Assembly (NCBI RefSeq): GCF_000743535.1
Contig: NZ_AVCJ01000001.1
Location: 310,001-374,000 of the forward strand
From: Arenimonas donghaensis DSM 18148 = HO3-R19
GTDB lineage: Bacteria > Pseudomonadota > Gammaproteobacteria > Xanthomonadales > Xanthomonadaceae
Direction of reading: 5' to 3'
DNA length: 64,000 bases
The notes beneath the pieces were generated by a model, which was given only the letters and a program-made list of their open reading frames with translations, was not told the DNA's origin and did not search any database. Each line of letters opens with the position of its first letter. Position 1 is the first letter of the stretch. Of this stretch, positions 1 through 11,480 are shown one piece after another. The position numbers were made by a program, and so were the translations under genes.

Positions 1-169
1 ACACCACGCTGTCTGATAGGTTGTCCAAACCGTTGGCGATCAAAGCACTGGAATCGGCGGAAAGGCCGGTCACGGCGAACGCTGCAGCCAATCCGACGTT
101 CAGTGCCAGAACTATCCAGAGGATCCTACGTTGGCTGGATGTTCCAACGTCGATATTTTCCTGGCTCAT
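1..169 (-). CDS. CDF-family cation transporter, N-terminal part only (cut by window edge)
   Basis: Only the first 56 codons are in the window. They start with ATG at 169, preceded by a GAGAGG ribosome-binding site. After a short polar N-terminus comes a hydrophobic first membrane segment, then GLSADSSAL and an LDNLSDS motif. These match the start of cation diffusion facilitators, where the second helix carries the metal site, here as DxxxD. CDF proteins export Zn, Cd, Co or Fe ions from the cytoplasm in exchange for protons. The gene lies 82 bases downstream of the merR gene on the same strand and may be co-transcribed with it. The resemblance to the CDF protein at 767-1417 (same SADSSAL/ADSSAL stretch) suggests paralogues flanking one regulator. 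Total length cannot be judged. Confidence 0.8.
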   Translation of the reverse strand, partial: MSQENIDVGTSSQRRILWIVLALNVGLAAAFAVTGLSADSSALIANGLDNLSDSVV

Positions 170-251
170 GGGCCTCTCAAGAATTAGCTTCAGTTCACGG
201 CACTGTGACCCATACCCATTGAATGTTTCCTTATCGTGAGGAAAAGCTTCC

Positions 252-692
252 TCAGGGCAGACGATGCACGTTTTCGGTGCGCTTCCGATTAGAGGGTTGG
301 GATGCGGGTTGCTGCAATACCTTGAGTATCGCGCAGGTGCCCCGACGGCCACCGGCGCAGCCTGCAATGGTGCGCTCCAGTTCGCGGGCAATGCGCTGCA
401 GTTCCTTCTGCCTGGCCCGAATCTCGCTCAAATGATGCCGCGCCAAGGAATCCACCTCTTCGCAGGACAGCTCAGGATCCTCGGCCAGGCGTAACAGGCT
501 TCGGATCTCGTCCAGACTGAAGCCGAGATCCCGGCCGCGTGTGATGAACCGGATTCGCTCCACGTCCTGACCCGTATAGGCCCGATATCCGCCGGCAGTG
601 CGCGCTGGGCGCGGCAGTAACCCGATGCGTTCATAGTAGCGGATGGTCTCCTGATGGCAGCCACTTGCGGCCGCGACCTCCCCGATCTTCAA
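252..692 (-). CDS. MerR-family metal-responsive regulator (CadR/ZntR/PbrR-like)
   Basis: This 146-residue protein starts MKIGEVAAASG with the MerR winged-helix DNA-binding domain (residues 1-70; the ETIRYYERIGLL stretch is diagnostic). A dimerisation helix follows, then a metal-binding loop. Cys77, Cys112 and Cys120 (SCEEVD and GCAGGRRGTC) are the three positions used by CadR, PbrR and ZntR to bind Cd, Pb or Zn; a Cys at 77 rather than Ser points to divalent metals. The short C-terminal tail lacks the His-rich end of Pseudomonas CadR. The gene is divergent from the CDF transporter at 767, whose promoter contains a MerR-type dyad, so it most likely represses and metal-activates that gene. The exact metal cannot be told from sequence. 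Confidence 0.92.
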   Translation of the reverse strand: MKIGEVAAASGCHQETIRYYERIGLLPRPARTAGGYRAYTGQDVERIRFITRGRDLGFSLDEIRSLLRLAEDPELSCEEVDSLARHHLSEIRARQKELQRIARELERTIAGCAGGRRGTCAILKVLQQPASQPSNRKRTENVHRLP

Positions 693-711
693 GACGCACC
701 TCCCAAGGGGC

Positions 712-742
712 TTGACCCTGTAGCGACTACAGGCTTTAGGGT
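712..742 (+). promoter_or_regulatory. MerR-type promoter with 19-bp spacer and operator dyad
   Basis: A -35 element TTGACC (712-717) and a -10-like TAGGGT (737-742) are separated by 19 bases, the over-long spacing typical of MerR-activated promoters. Inside the spacer lies a perfect inverted repeat CCTGTAG-CGA-CTACAGG (717-733). It points right toward the CDF gene at 767 and lies 20 bases upstream of the merR start, so the regulator probably controls its own leftward transcription from the same site. Confidence 0.85.
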
Positions 743-766
743 AGCGCCTCCAATGGAGAAAGCGCC

Positions 767-1417
767 ATGTCCGGATGTCACTGCAACGACACCGCCAAAA
801 GCCTGAGCCAGTTCCAGGACGCCACCCGGCGCCGGGTCCTGTGGACCGTGCTGGTCATCAACGCGGCGCTGTTCATCGGAGAGTTCACCGCGGGCTGGTG
901 GGCCGACTCCAGCGCCCTGCAGGCCGATTCGCTCGACAGCCTGGGCGATGCCGGGGTGTATGCCCTGAGCCTGGCCGTCGTCGGCGGCAGCCTTCGCCGG
1001 CGGAATGGAGCGGCCGTGGCAAAGGGCTTGCTGCAGGGTCTGTTCGGGCTGGTGGTGCTGGCAGAAGTCGGGCGCCGGCTCCTGTTCGGGGCCGAACCGC
1101 TGGCGCCCCTGATGGCCGGGGCGGCGGCAATAGCTCTGCTGGCCAACCTGGCCTGTTTCAGACTGCTGATGCGCTTTCGGGGTGAAGACCTGAACATGCG
1201 CTCGGTCTGGCTGTGCTCGCGTAACGACCTGGCCAGCAATGCCGGGGTGATCGGCGCCGCGGGTATCGTGGCGCTGACGGGAAGTGCCTGGCCTGACATC
1301 GTGATCGGGACCCTCATCGCCATGTTGTTTTTGCATACGTCCTGGCAAGTGCTGCGCGAGGCCTGGCCGGGCTGGCGCCACCCGGCAGCAGCCTGCTCAA
1401 AGGAGACGACACCATGA
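767..1417 (+). CDS. Short CDF-family cation transporter without C-terminal domain
   Basis: This 216-residue inner-membrane protein has about six hydrophobic segments. Its second helix carries ADSLDSLGDAG, a DxxxD form of the CDF metal site. The fifth helix carries CSRNDLASNAGVI, where the usual His of HxxxD is a Cys. CDF proteins are normally near 300 residues with a cytoplasmic C-terminal domain; this one ends right after the sixth segment, like other short proteobacterial transporters. MSGCHC at the N-terminus offers further soft-metal ligands. It has a good GGAGA ribosome-binding site at 755-759 and a MerR-controlled promoter. Its stop overlaps the start of the next gene (ATGA). The likely role is Cd/Zn/Co-type efflux; the substrate is inferred from the regulator. 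Confidence 0.88.
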   Translation: MSGCHCNDTAKSLSQFQDATRRRVLWTVLVINAALFIGEFTAGWWADSSALQADSLDSLGDAGVYALSLAVVGGSLRRRNGAAVAKGLLQGLFGLVVLAEVGRRLLFGAEPLAPLMAGAAAIALLANLACFRLLMRFRGEDLNMRSVWLCSRNDLASNAGVIGAAGIVALTGSAWPDIVIGTLIAMLFLHTSWQVLREAWPGWRHPAAACSKETTP

Positions 1418-1758
1418 CGCGACTGGATCAAGCCTTCGCGCAGGAATGGGAGCTCGCCCAAGCCGCGCGACGCGGCGGTGACCTGAATCTCGCCTTCCAC
1501 CATCTCGAGCGCGCCCACATCCTCGGTCAACGGCGTACGTGGCTGCATATGAAGAGCCATCTCGCGATGCTGCAGATTGGCTGGCAACGGCGCGACGGAC
1601 GCGAGATCCGGGGGCAGGCGGCGCGTATCGTAGCGGCCGCGCTGTTCTCGCGCCTTTGGGTGCCGGTGGGCAACACCGGCGGCGCCAATGTGCCCGCGAC
1701 CCAGCCGATGCCCGTGCCGCCGGATCTGCAGGCCGTGCTTGATGAACATGGTGCCTGA
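1414..1758 (+). CDS. DUF3703 family protein
   Basis: This 114-residue soluble protein resembles the DUF3703 family: a helical N-terminus (DQAFAQEWELAQAARR), then a TPR-like AFHHLERAHILGQ segment and a His-containing W-x-x-HMKSHLAML stretch. The function of the family is unknown; members commonly sit next to CDF transporters in metal-resistance loci. It is translationally coupled to the CDF gene by a 4-base ATGA overlap, with an AGGAG site at 1401-1405, so both products should be made together from the metal-induced promoter. A handling or accessory role for the exported metal is inference. Confidence 0.8.
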   Translation: MTRLDQAFAQEWELAQAARRGGDLNLAFHHLERAHILGQRRTWLHMKSHLAMLQIGWQRRDGREIRGQAARIVAAALFSRLWVPVGNTGGANVPATQPMPVPPDLQAVLDEHGA

Positions 1759-1798
1759 AATTGTGTTGCCGCCACCAAACCCGCTACCCTGCCTCGCG

Positions 1799-2161
1799 AT
1801 GACTCTGTCTCTGCGCTCACTTTTGCACTCCGTGCGAAGCCTGTTCTGGGGCCTGACGGTGCTGTGCCTGCTGGCGCAGCCCGTGCTTTCGGCTGCGCAT
1901 GAAATGCACGAAACCGAGCATGCAATTGCCGATGCCGCCGCAGGTGTCCTGGATGACGCGGTAGCTGGGGAGTCGCTGGCCCCCGGCACCTTGGATGGCC
2001 TGCTGCATGCGCTTGACTGCTGCCTGCACGCCAGCGCCGTCCCGGTTCCGATGCTGACTTGGACGCCTCACCCGCTCCAGTCTCTAGCGCCACGGGTGAG
2101 CCTGCCCGTGCACACCCCCTCCACTTTCTCCCGATTCCTGCGCCCTCCGATCACGGCCTGA
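1799..2161 (+). CDS. Small exported protein ahead of czcCBA
   Basis: This 120-residue protein starts at the ATG at 1799. A start further upstream at 1742 is possible, but the signal peptide fits 1799. Basic residues and a hydrophobic core (WGLTVLCLLAQPVLSA) form the signal peptide. The mature part begins HEMHETEHA and has a central LDCCLHAS, so it is rich in potential metal ligands. No family was recognised with certainty; small CzcI-like exported proteins occupy the same place before czcCBA in other bacteria, and a similar small protein precedes the Cus-type operon at 8303. A periplasmic metal-binding or sensing role is inference. Confidence 0.65.
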   Translation: MTLSLRSLLHSVRSLFWGLTVLCLLAQPVLSAAHEMHETEHAIADAAAGVLDDAVAGESLAPGTLDGLLHALDCCLHASAVPVPMLTWTPHPLQSLAPRVSLPVHTPSTFSRFLRPPITA

Positions 2162-2176
2162 CGCCCTCACGTCCCC

Positions 2177-2191
2177 CGGGGCTTCGCCCCG
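2177..2191. other. Hairpin between the small exported gene and czcC
   Basis: CGGGGC-TTC-GCCCCG is a perfect 6-bp stem with a 3-base loop, 25 bases before the czcC start. No T-run follows, so it is not a standard intrinsic terminator; it might lower downstream expression or protect the mRNA. Confidence 0.35.
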
Positions 2192-2215
2192 CTTGCCCGA
2201 TTCCGGAGAAATCCC

Positions 2216-3489
2216 ATGTTGAACGCCAAGGCGGCGCTGGCCGCCCTGTGGTGCTGCGCTGTTCTCGCCCTTCCGGCGTGGGCCGCCGCACCGTCCACGA
2301 CACTGGACCTGCGCCAGGCTTTTTCATTCACCCTTGAACGTCATCCCGACCTTCGCCGCCTGCCGTTGGAGCAGGCCATCGTTTCCTCAGAAGTTGAAAT
2401 AGCAGCGCAGAAGCCCGCGTGGGTGGCCGGCGCCAGCCTGGAGAACGTGCTGGGCAGCGGCGACTACCGCGGCGCGGACGGCGCCGAGCTGACCCTGAGT
2501 TTGGGCTCCGTGCTGGAGTCCCCGGCCCGGCGCGAGGCCAGGATCGGGTTCGCCCAGTCGCGGATGGCCGGCCTGGACGTCGAAGCCGAGGCCCGCCGTC
2601 TGGATCTGTTGGCCGAAGTCGCCCGGCGCTATCTCGACGTCCTGGCGCTGCAGGAGGAAGCCACCGCGCTGGAAGCAACCCTGGCCCAGCGCGGCAAGGC
2701 GGCCGATGCCGCCCGTCGTCGAGTTGCCGCCGGCGCCTCGCCGTCCTCGGTGCAGTTGGGTGCCGAAGCAGCGCTTGCCCGCACCGAACTCGAACTCGCC
2801 CGCACGCAAGCGGCCGTCGACGCGGCGCGCCGTCGCCTGGCCCTGATGTGGGGCGGTGAGCCGACCGGCCCGGTGGCCGGGGAACTGCTCACCCTGCCAG
2901 CCACGCCCGATTTCGCGTCGTTTGCGTCGCTGCTTGAACGCACCCCTGAACTGCAGCGCTTCGCCAGCGAAGCCCGCGTGCGCGAGGCCCGCCTTCAGCT
3001 GGCCCAGGCACAGTCGCGCCCGGACCTGGAATGGCAGGTCGGCGTGCGCCGGCTGCAGGGCAGCGACGATTGGGCGCTGATGGGCGGGCTGTCGGTGCCG
3101 CTGGGCAATCGACGTCGGGCCGAGCCCGGGATACGGGCCGCCCGCGCCGAGCTCGACGCCTTGGCCCTCGAACGCGAGGCCGGTGAACTGGACCTGCGTG
3201 CCACCTTGGCCGAAGCCCACGGCCGCCTGCAGGTCGATGCCTTGGCCGTGCGCCAGACCACGGACAAGGTGCTGCCGGCGCTTGAGCGCGCCGAGTCCGC
3301 CGCCGGCCAGGCTTACCGCGCCGGCGCGCTGAGCTACCTGGAGTGGGCGCAGCTGCAGGCCGAGCTGTTGTCCGCCCGCCGCGACCGCATCGCCGCCGCC
3401 CGCGACTTCCATCGCGCCCTGATCGAAATCCAGCGCCTGACCGCCGAGCCGTTCGTGCTCGCGGACCGCGCCCCGAGCGAGACCACGCC

Positions 3490-3493
<4 letters not shown>
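2216..3493 (+). CDS. czcC: CzcC-like outer-membrane channel of the TolC family
   Basis: This 425-residue protein has a Sec signal peptide (about residues 1-24, ending WAAA). Two outer-membrane-efflux-protein repeats follow, with long Ala/Arg/Leu/Glu-rich helices typical of TolC tunnels (around residues 30-225 and 240-410). It would form the trimeric exit duct of a tripartite efflux pump, docking to CzcB and CzcA. It has a GGAGA site just upstream of its ATG, and its stop overlaps the czcB start (ATGA at 3490-3493), so the two are coupled. Assignment to Zn/Co/Cd efflux rests on the signature in the neighbouring CzcA, not on this protein. Confidence 0.9.
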
Positions 3494-7939
<4,446 letters not shown>

Positions 7940-7947
7940 GCCGACGT

Positions 7948-7968
7948 GTGCCGCCCGACGGGCGGCAC
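7948..7968 (+). terminator. Strong GC hairpin just after czcA
   Basis: GTGCCGCCC-GAC-GGGCGGCAC is a perfect 9-bp stem with a 3-base loop, starting 9 bases after the czcA stop. There is no T-run, so it may be a weak or Rho-assisted terminator or an mRNA 3' stabiliser. The remaining gap to 8302 holds no convincing gene. Confidence 0.5.
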
Positions 7969-8250
7969 CCACCCATTGCGCAGAGCTGGGCGCGAACCGC
8001 GTCTGGATCGACGGCCACGCAGAAGCAGTCGCGGTGCAAGGCTTCGGCGGTAACGGCTTCGACGCATGGCGCACCGCTCCGAGACGCGGCGAATGGTGAG
8101 CTGGGTGACAACGGTCACGGTGCGAGGCTCTCCTGTCTAGTGGACGGCAAACCGGCAGCGGCAGTCACGCATCAGAGGGTATCGCGTTGATCTACAGCCG
8201 GATTCTGAACCATGCGCCCTTCCGCTTGTCGTAGCGAAAGACCGAGTCAA

Positions 8251-8279
8251 TTGACGCAGCTCAAGCCTTTTGCTACCAA
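8251..8279 (+). promoter_or_regulatory. Possible promoter of the Cus-type operon
   Basis: A -35-like TTGACG (8251-8256) is followed after 17 bases by a poor -10 match TACCAA (8274-8279), 24 bases before the small exported gene. The surrounding DNA is more AT-rich than the genes. Support is weak, resting on the -35 and the spacing only. Confidence 0.3.
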
Positions 8280-8302
8280 ATACCGTACTCTGCACCCCAT
8301 CG

Positions 8303-8713
8303 ATGAAGCGATTCCGCCGCCAACGCCTGCGTACCCCGCTCTCGCTCCTGGCGATAGTTGCGCTTCTGTGGTCGCAGATGCTGCTGGCCAGCCACCCTGC
8401 CTGCACGTTGGCCAGCATGGCGATGGACAGCACGCATGTCGCGCAGGCTGATCATGCCGGGCCCCAGGCGGCCCCGTGCCATTCGTCTTCGATGGCCGAC
8501 AGCTCGCCGGTCTGCGATTCACATTGCAGCCGAGGGGACCTGAGCCCGGATGTCAGCCGCGTGCTGGCCGTACCCGCTTTGGGGCTCCTGCCGGCCATTC
8601 CGGTCGTGTGCGTCCAGCACCTGCCCCAAGCGCCGGATGCCGCCCAACCACCCGGACCCATGGGGTCCTGGCATCGACCTACTCCGCACCCCGCCAGCCT
8701 TCTGTTGATCTGA
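8303..8713 (+). CDS. Small Cys/His-rich exported protein ahead of the Cus-type operon
   Basis: This 136-residue protein starts at the ATG at 8303, where a basic N-terminus (MKRFRRQRLR) leads into a hydrophobic signal segment (LSLLAIVALLWSQMLLAS). The mature part contains several Cys and His residues (HPACTLA, APCHSSS, VCDSHCS) and many Met and Ser. No named family was recognised. It occupies the same position relative to the Cus-type genes as the 120-residue exported protein does to czcCBA. A periplasmic Cu/Ag-binding role is plausible from the Cys/His/Met content but unproven. Confidence 0.6.
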   Translation: MKRFRRQRLRTPLSLLAIVALLWSQMLLASHPACTLASMAMDSTHVAQADHAGPQAAPCHSSSMADSSPVCDSHCSRGDLSPDVSRVLAVPALGLLPAIPVVCVQHLPQAPDAAQPPGPMGSWHRPTPHPASLLLI

Positions 8714-8846
8714 TCCCTCGCCGATGACCGGCCGGCGCCGCTATGCGCCGACGCCGGAGACATCGGTTCGGCCGCGTCCCGCGGCCGGTGCCGTCCGACC
8801 CACCCCTGCGAGCCACTTGGTTTGCAGTCCGTGCAAGGCGAACACC

Positions 8847-10154
8847 ATGGGATCCACCTCCACTTGCTCCAGTTCGGGGCGCCGCCCCGTCCCGTCACGC
8901 GGTATCGCGCTGCGGGCCCTGGCTATGGCGACGTTGCTGGCGTTCGCGCCGGCGACTTTTGCCCGGACGCCGCTTCCCGGCGCTGATATAGCGTCCGTTC
9001 GCGACTGGCTCATGGCCAACAATCCGGACCTGCAAGCCATGCAGTCCGAAGCCGAGGCCGCGCAGGCCCGCATCTACCCGGCCGGGGCGCTGCCGGACCC
9101 GATGGGGGCGATCGAGTTGCGGGAAATCGACCCTGATCGCCCTACCCTGCTGCCTGGCAACGTTGGCTCGACTCTTTACCGGGTCAAGCAGTCCATTCCG
9201 CTCTGGGGCAAACGCGGCCTGGCCCGCGACATCGCCGGACAGCAAGCCAACGCCATGCGTCTGGAGCGCGACGCGACCGCGCTTGGCCTGCTGGCGCAGG
9301 CGGAACAGGCCTACGTTCGCTACTGGCATGCCCGCGAAAGTGTCGTGGTGGTCGACCGGCTGATTGAACTGTTGGGCCAGGTCGAAGAGGTCGCCCGCAT
9401 TCGCTACGGCCTGGGCGTGGCCGCGCAGCAGGATTCGATCCGCGCCCAAGTGGCGCGCACCAGCATGCAACGCGAACGGATCGAACGCCTGGCCGCCCGG
9501 CGCGAGGCGGCCGCAATGCTCAACGCGGTGTTGGGACGCCCCGCCGACGCGCCCTTGGCCGAGCCGGCTGGTGAGCCGGTACTGGGACTACCGGCCGGCT
9601 CGCTGGCCCAGGCCTTGGCCGGGCTGGAGAACGCACAGCACCCTGCCCTGCAGGCACGTCTGGCGGTAGCTGCGGCTGCCGACACCGCGGCGCAATTGCA
9701 GCGCCGCCAGCGGTTTCCGGATATCACGCTGGGCTTGGGCGCCATGCAGCGCGACGACCGAGTTGATGGCCTGGAGCTGATGCTTGAGGTCGAGATCCCG
9801 CTGCAGCAACGCGCCCGGCGCGAACGCGAGCGCGAGGCGGTGTTGATGGGCGATGCCGCGCGCTACCGCGTTCAGGCCCTTCGCAACGATCTGCAGGGCC
9901 AGTTGGGGCAGGCGTGGGCCCAGTCCGACAGCGCCCGCGATCAGCGCCAGTTGATCGAGCAAACCCTGCTGCCGCAATCGCAGGCCAACTTCGAATCGGC
10001 CTTGGCCAGCTACCGGGTCGGCGACGTGGACTTCGGGACGCTGCTGGAGGCGTTGGAGGCGTGGCAGGGCGCGGATCTGTCACGGATCGATGTCCGTCGC
10101 GATGAATTTTTGGGTGCTGCCGCTGTGCGCGCCATTGTTGGGAGTGTCGAATGA
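8847..10154 (+). CDS. CusC-like outer-membrane channel of the TolC family
   Basis: This 435-residue TolC-family protein begins at the ATG at 8847. From here a signal peptide runs to about residue 38 (LLAFAPATFA); in-frame codons further upstream give a Pro/Arg-rich extension without family likeness. Two outer-membrane-efflux repeats with long coiled-coil helices follow. The motif LMANNPDLQAMQSEAEAA opens the first helix, and ALPDPM is typical of heavy-metal TolC relatives. The product would be the outer-membrane duct for the adaptor and pump encoded next. Its stop overlaps the adaptor start (10151) by four bases. Confidence 0.87.
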   Translation: MGSTSTCSSSGRRPVPSRGIALRALAMATLLAFAPATFARTPLPGADIASVRDWLMANNPDLQAMQSEAEAAQARIYPAGALPDPMGAIELREIDPDRPTLLPGNVGSTLYRVKQSIPLWGKRGLARDIAGQQANAMRLERDATALGLLAQAEQAYVRYWHARESVVVVDRLIELLGQVEEVARIRYGLGVAAQQDSIRAQVARTSMQRERIERLAARREAAAMLNAVLGRPADAPLAEPAGEPVLGLPAGSLAQALAGLENAQHPALQARLAVAAAADTAAQLQRRQRFPDITLGLGAMQRDDRVDGLELMLEVEIPLQQRARREREREAVLMGDAARYRVQALRNDLQGQLGQAWAQSDSARDQRQLIEQTLLPQSQANFESALASYRVGDVDFGTLLEALEAWQGADLSRIDVRRDEFLGAAAVRAIVGSVE

Positions 10155-11479
10155 ACCGCATGACCTGGACTGTATTGGTGATCACCGTCGCCGCCGCCCT
10201 CGGTGCCGGGTGGTGGATGGGTCGGGCGACGGCCCCTGATGGGGAAATGGCACCCGGCGCATCGTCGGCTCCCGCCGAGCGCGAGGTCCTTTACTACCGC
10301 AACCCGATGGGGCTGCCGGATACCTCGCCAGTACCCAAGAAGGACTCCATGGGCATGGACTACATCCCGGTGTTCGCTGGCGGCGAACCGGCCGCCGAGC
10401 CGGGCACCGTGGTCTTGCCGCCGGACAAGGTCCAGAAACTCGGCGTCCGCACCGAGCTGGCCGTCCGGGAGTCATTGGCCAGTTCGGTGCGTGCGAGCGC
10501 AACCGTGCAGGTCGATGAGACCCGTCAGTTCGTGATCGCTCCCAAGTTCGAAGGCTGGATCGAGACGCTGTACGCCAACCAGACGGGTATAACTGTCAAG
10601 CGTGGCCAGCCGCTAATGACCCTGTACAGCCCCGAGCTGTTGGCCGCGCAGAGCGAATATCAGATCGCCGACGCGGCCGCTGAGCGCCTGGCCGAAGGTG
10701 ATCCAGCCAGCGCCGCGACCATGCGGCAGCTGCGCGATGCGGCGCGGACCCGGCTGCGCAACTGGGATATCAGCGGCGCGCAGGTAACGCGGTCTGGCAG
10801 CGATGCACGCCTGGTGCTCACGGCCCCGGCTGACGCCGTGGTCGTCGAGAAACTGGTCGTTCAAGGCGACCGTTTCGAGCCCGGCCAGACCATCCTGCGC
10901 CTGGCGGATCTTTCCACGGTCTGGGTCGTGGCCGACGTGCCGACCTCAGCCTCGACCAACCTGGCGGTCGGGGGCGCGGCGACTTTCCAGACACCGAGCC
11001 TGCCGGGGCAAACCTTCGAAGGCCTGGTCAGCTTCATCCAGCCAGTAGTGGACCTGGCCAGCCGCACAGTGGGCGTACGCATTGAATTGGCCAATACCGA
11101 CGGCGTGCTGCGTCCCGGTCTGTTCGGAGATGTGGACCTGGTCGGAACCGCCAGCGAAGCCACCGTCGTGATCCCTCGCTCGGCGGTGATTGATTCCGGC
11201 ACCCGGCAGGTCGTGCTGGTACAGACGGAACCCGGCCGGTTCGCGCCCCGCACCGTGCAATTGGGAGCGCGTGCAGGCGATCGCGTTGCCGTGCTGTCAG
11301 GCGTCGAGGCCGGAGAGTCGGTGGTGGTGTCGGCGAACTTCCTGATCGATGCCGAGAGCAACCTGCGCGCGGCATTGCAAGGCATGGACGCAGGCACCAC
11401 ACCGCCGGCAGCGGCCGAGGATGCTCCCGCCGAGCCAGACCCGCATTCGGGTCATTCAAATCATGCGGGAGGCCAGTGA
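10151..11479 (+). CDS. cusB: CusB-like periplasmic adaptor with heavy-metal-binding domain
   Basis: This 442-residue adaptor has an N-terminal membrane anchor (residues 3-20). Next comes the heavy-metal-binding segment YYRNPMGLPDTSPVPKKDS and MGMDYIP (about residues 48-76), the Met-rich domain that CusB proteins use to take Cu(I) or Ag(I). The barrel-sandwich, helical hairpin and beta-barrel regions follow, and the protein ends with a His-rich tail (PHSGHSNHAGG). In the family, CusB receives metal in the periplasm and switches on the CusA pump. It is coupled by overlap to the channel gene and followed after one base by the pump gene. Confidence 0.92.
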   Translation: MNRMTWTVLVITVAAALGAGWWMGRATAPDGEMAPGASSAPAEREVLYYRNPMGLPDTSPVPKKDSMGMDYIPVFAGGEPAAEPGTVVLPPDKVQKLGVRTELAVRESLASSVRASATVQVDETRQFVIAPKFEGWIETLYANQTGITVKRGQPLMTLYSPELLAAQSEYQIADAAAERLAEGDPASAATMRQLRDAARTRLRNWDISGAQVTRSGSDARLVLTAPADAVVVEKLVVQGDRFEPGQTILRLADLSTVWVVADVPTSASTNLAVGGAATFQTPSLPGQTFEGLVSFIQPVVDLASRTVGVRIELANTDGVLRPGLFGDVDLVGTASEATVVIPRSAVIDSGTRQVVLVQTEPGRFAPRTVQLGARAGDRVAVLSGVEAGESVVVSANFLIDAESNLRAALQGMDAGTTPPAAAEDAPAEPDPHSGHSNHAGGQ

Positions 11480-11480
11480 A

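Noticed and set aside
3343-3489. N-terminal extension of CzcB
   Set aside because: Lies inside czcC, is Arg/Pro-rich, and would bury the lipoprotein signal; the ATG at 3490 is better.
7940-8302. Possible small gene in the gap between czcA and the next exported protein
   Set aside because: Short frames there have neither family likeness nor ribosome-binding sites; only a hairpin and a weak promoter could be supported.
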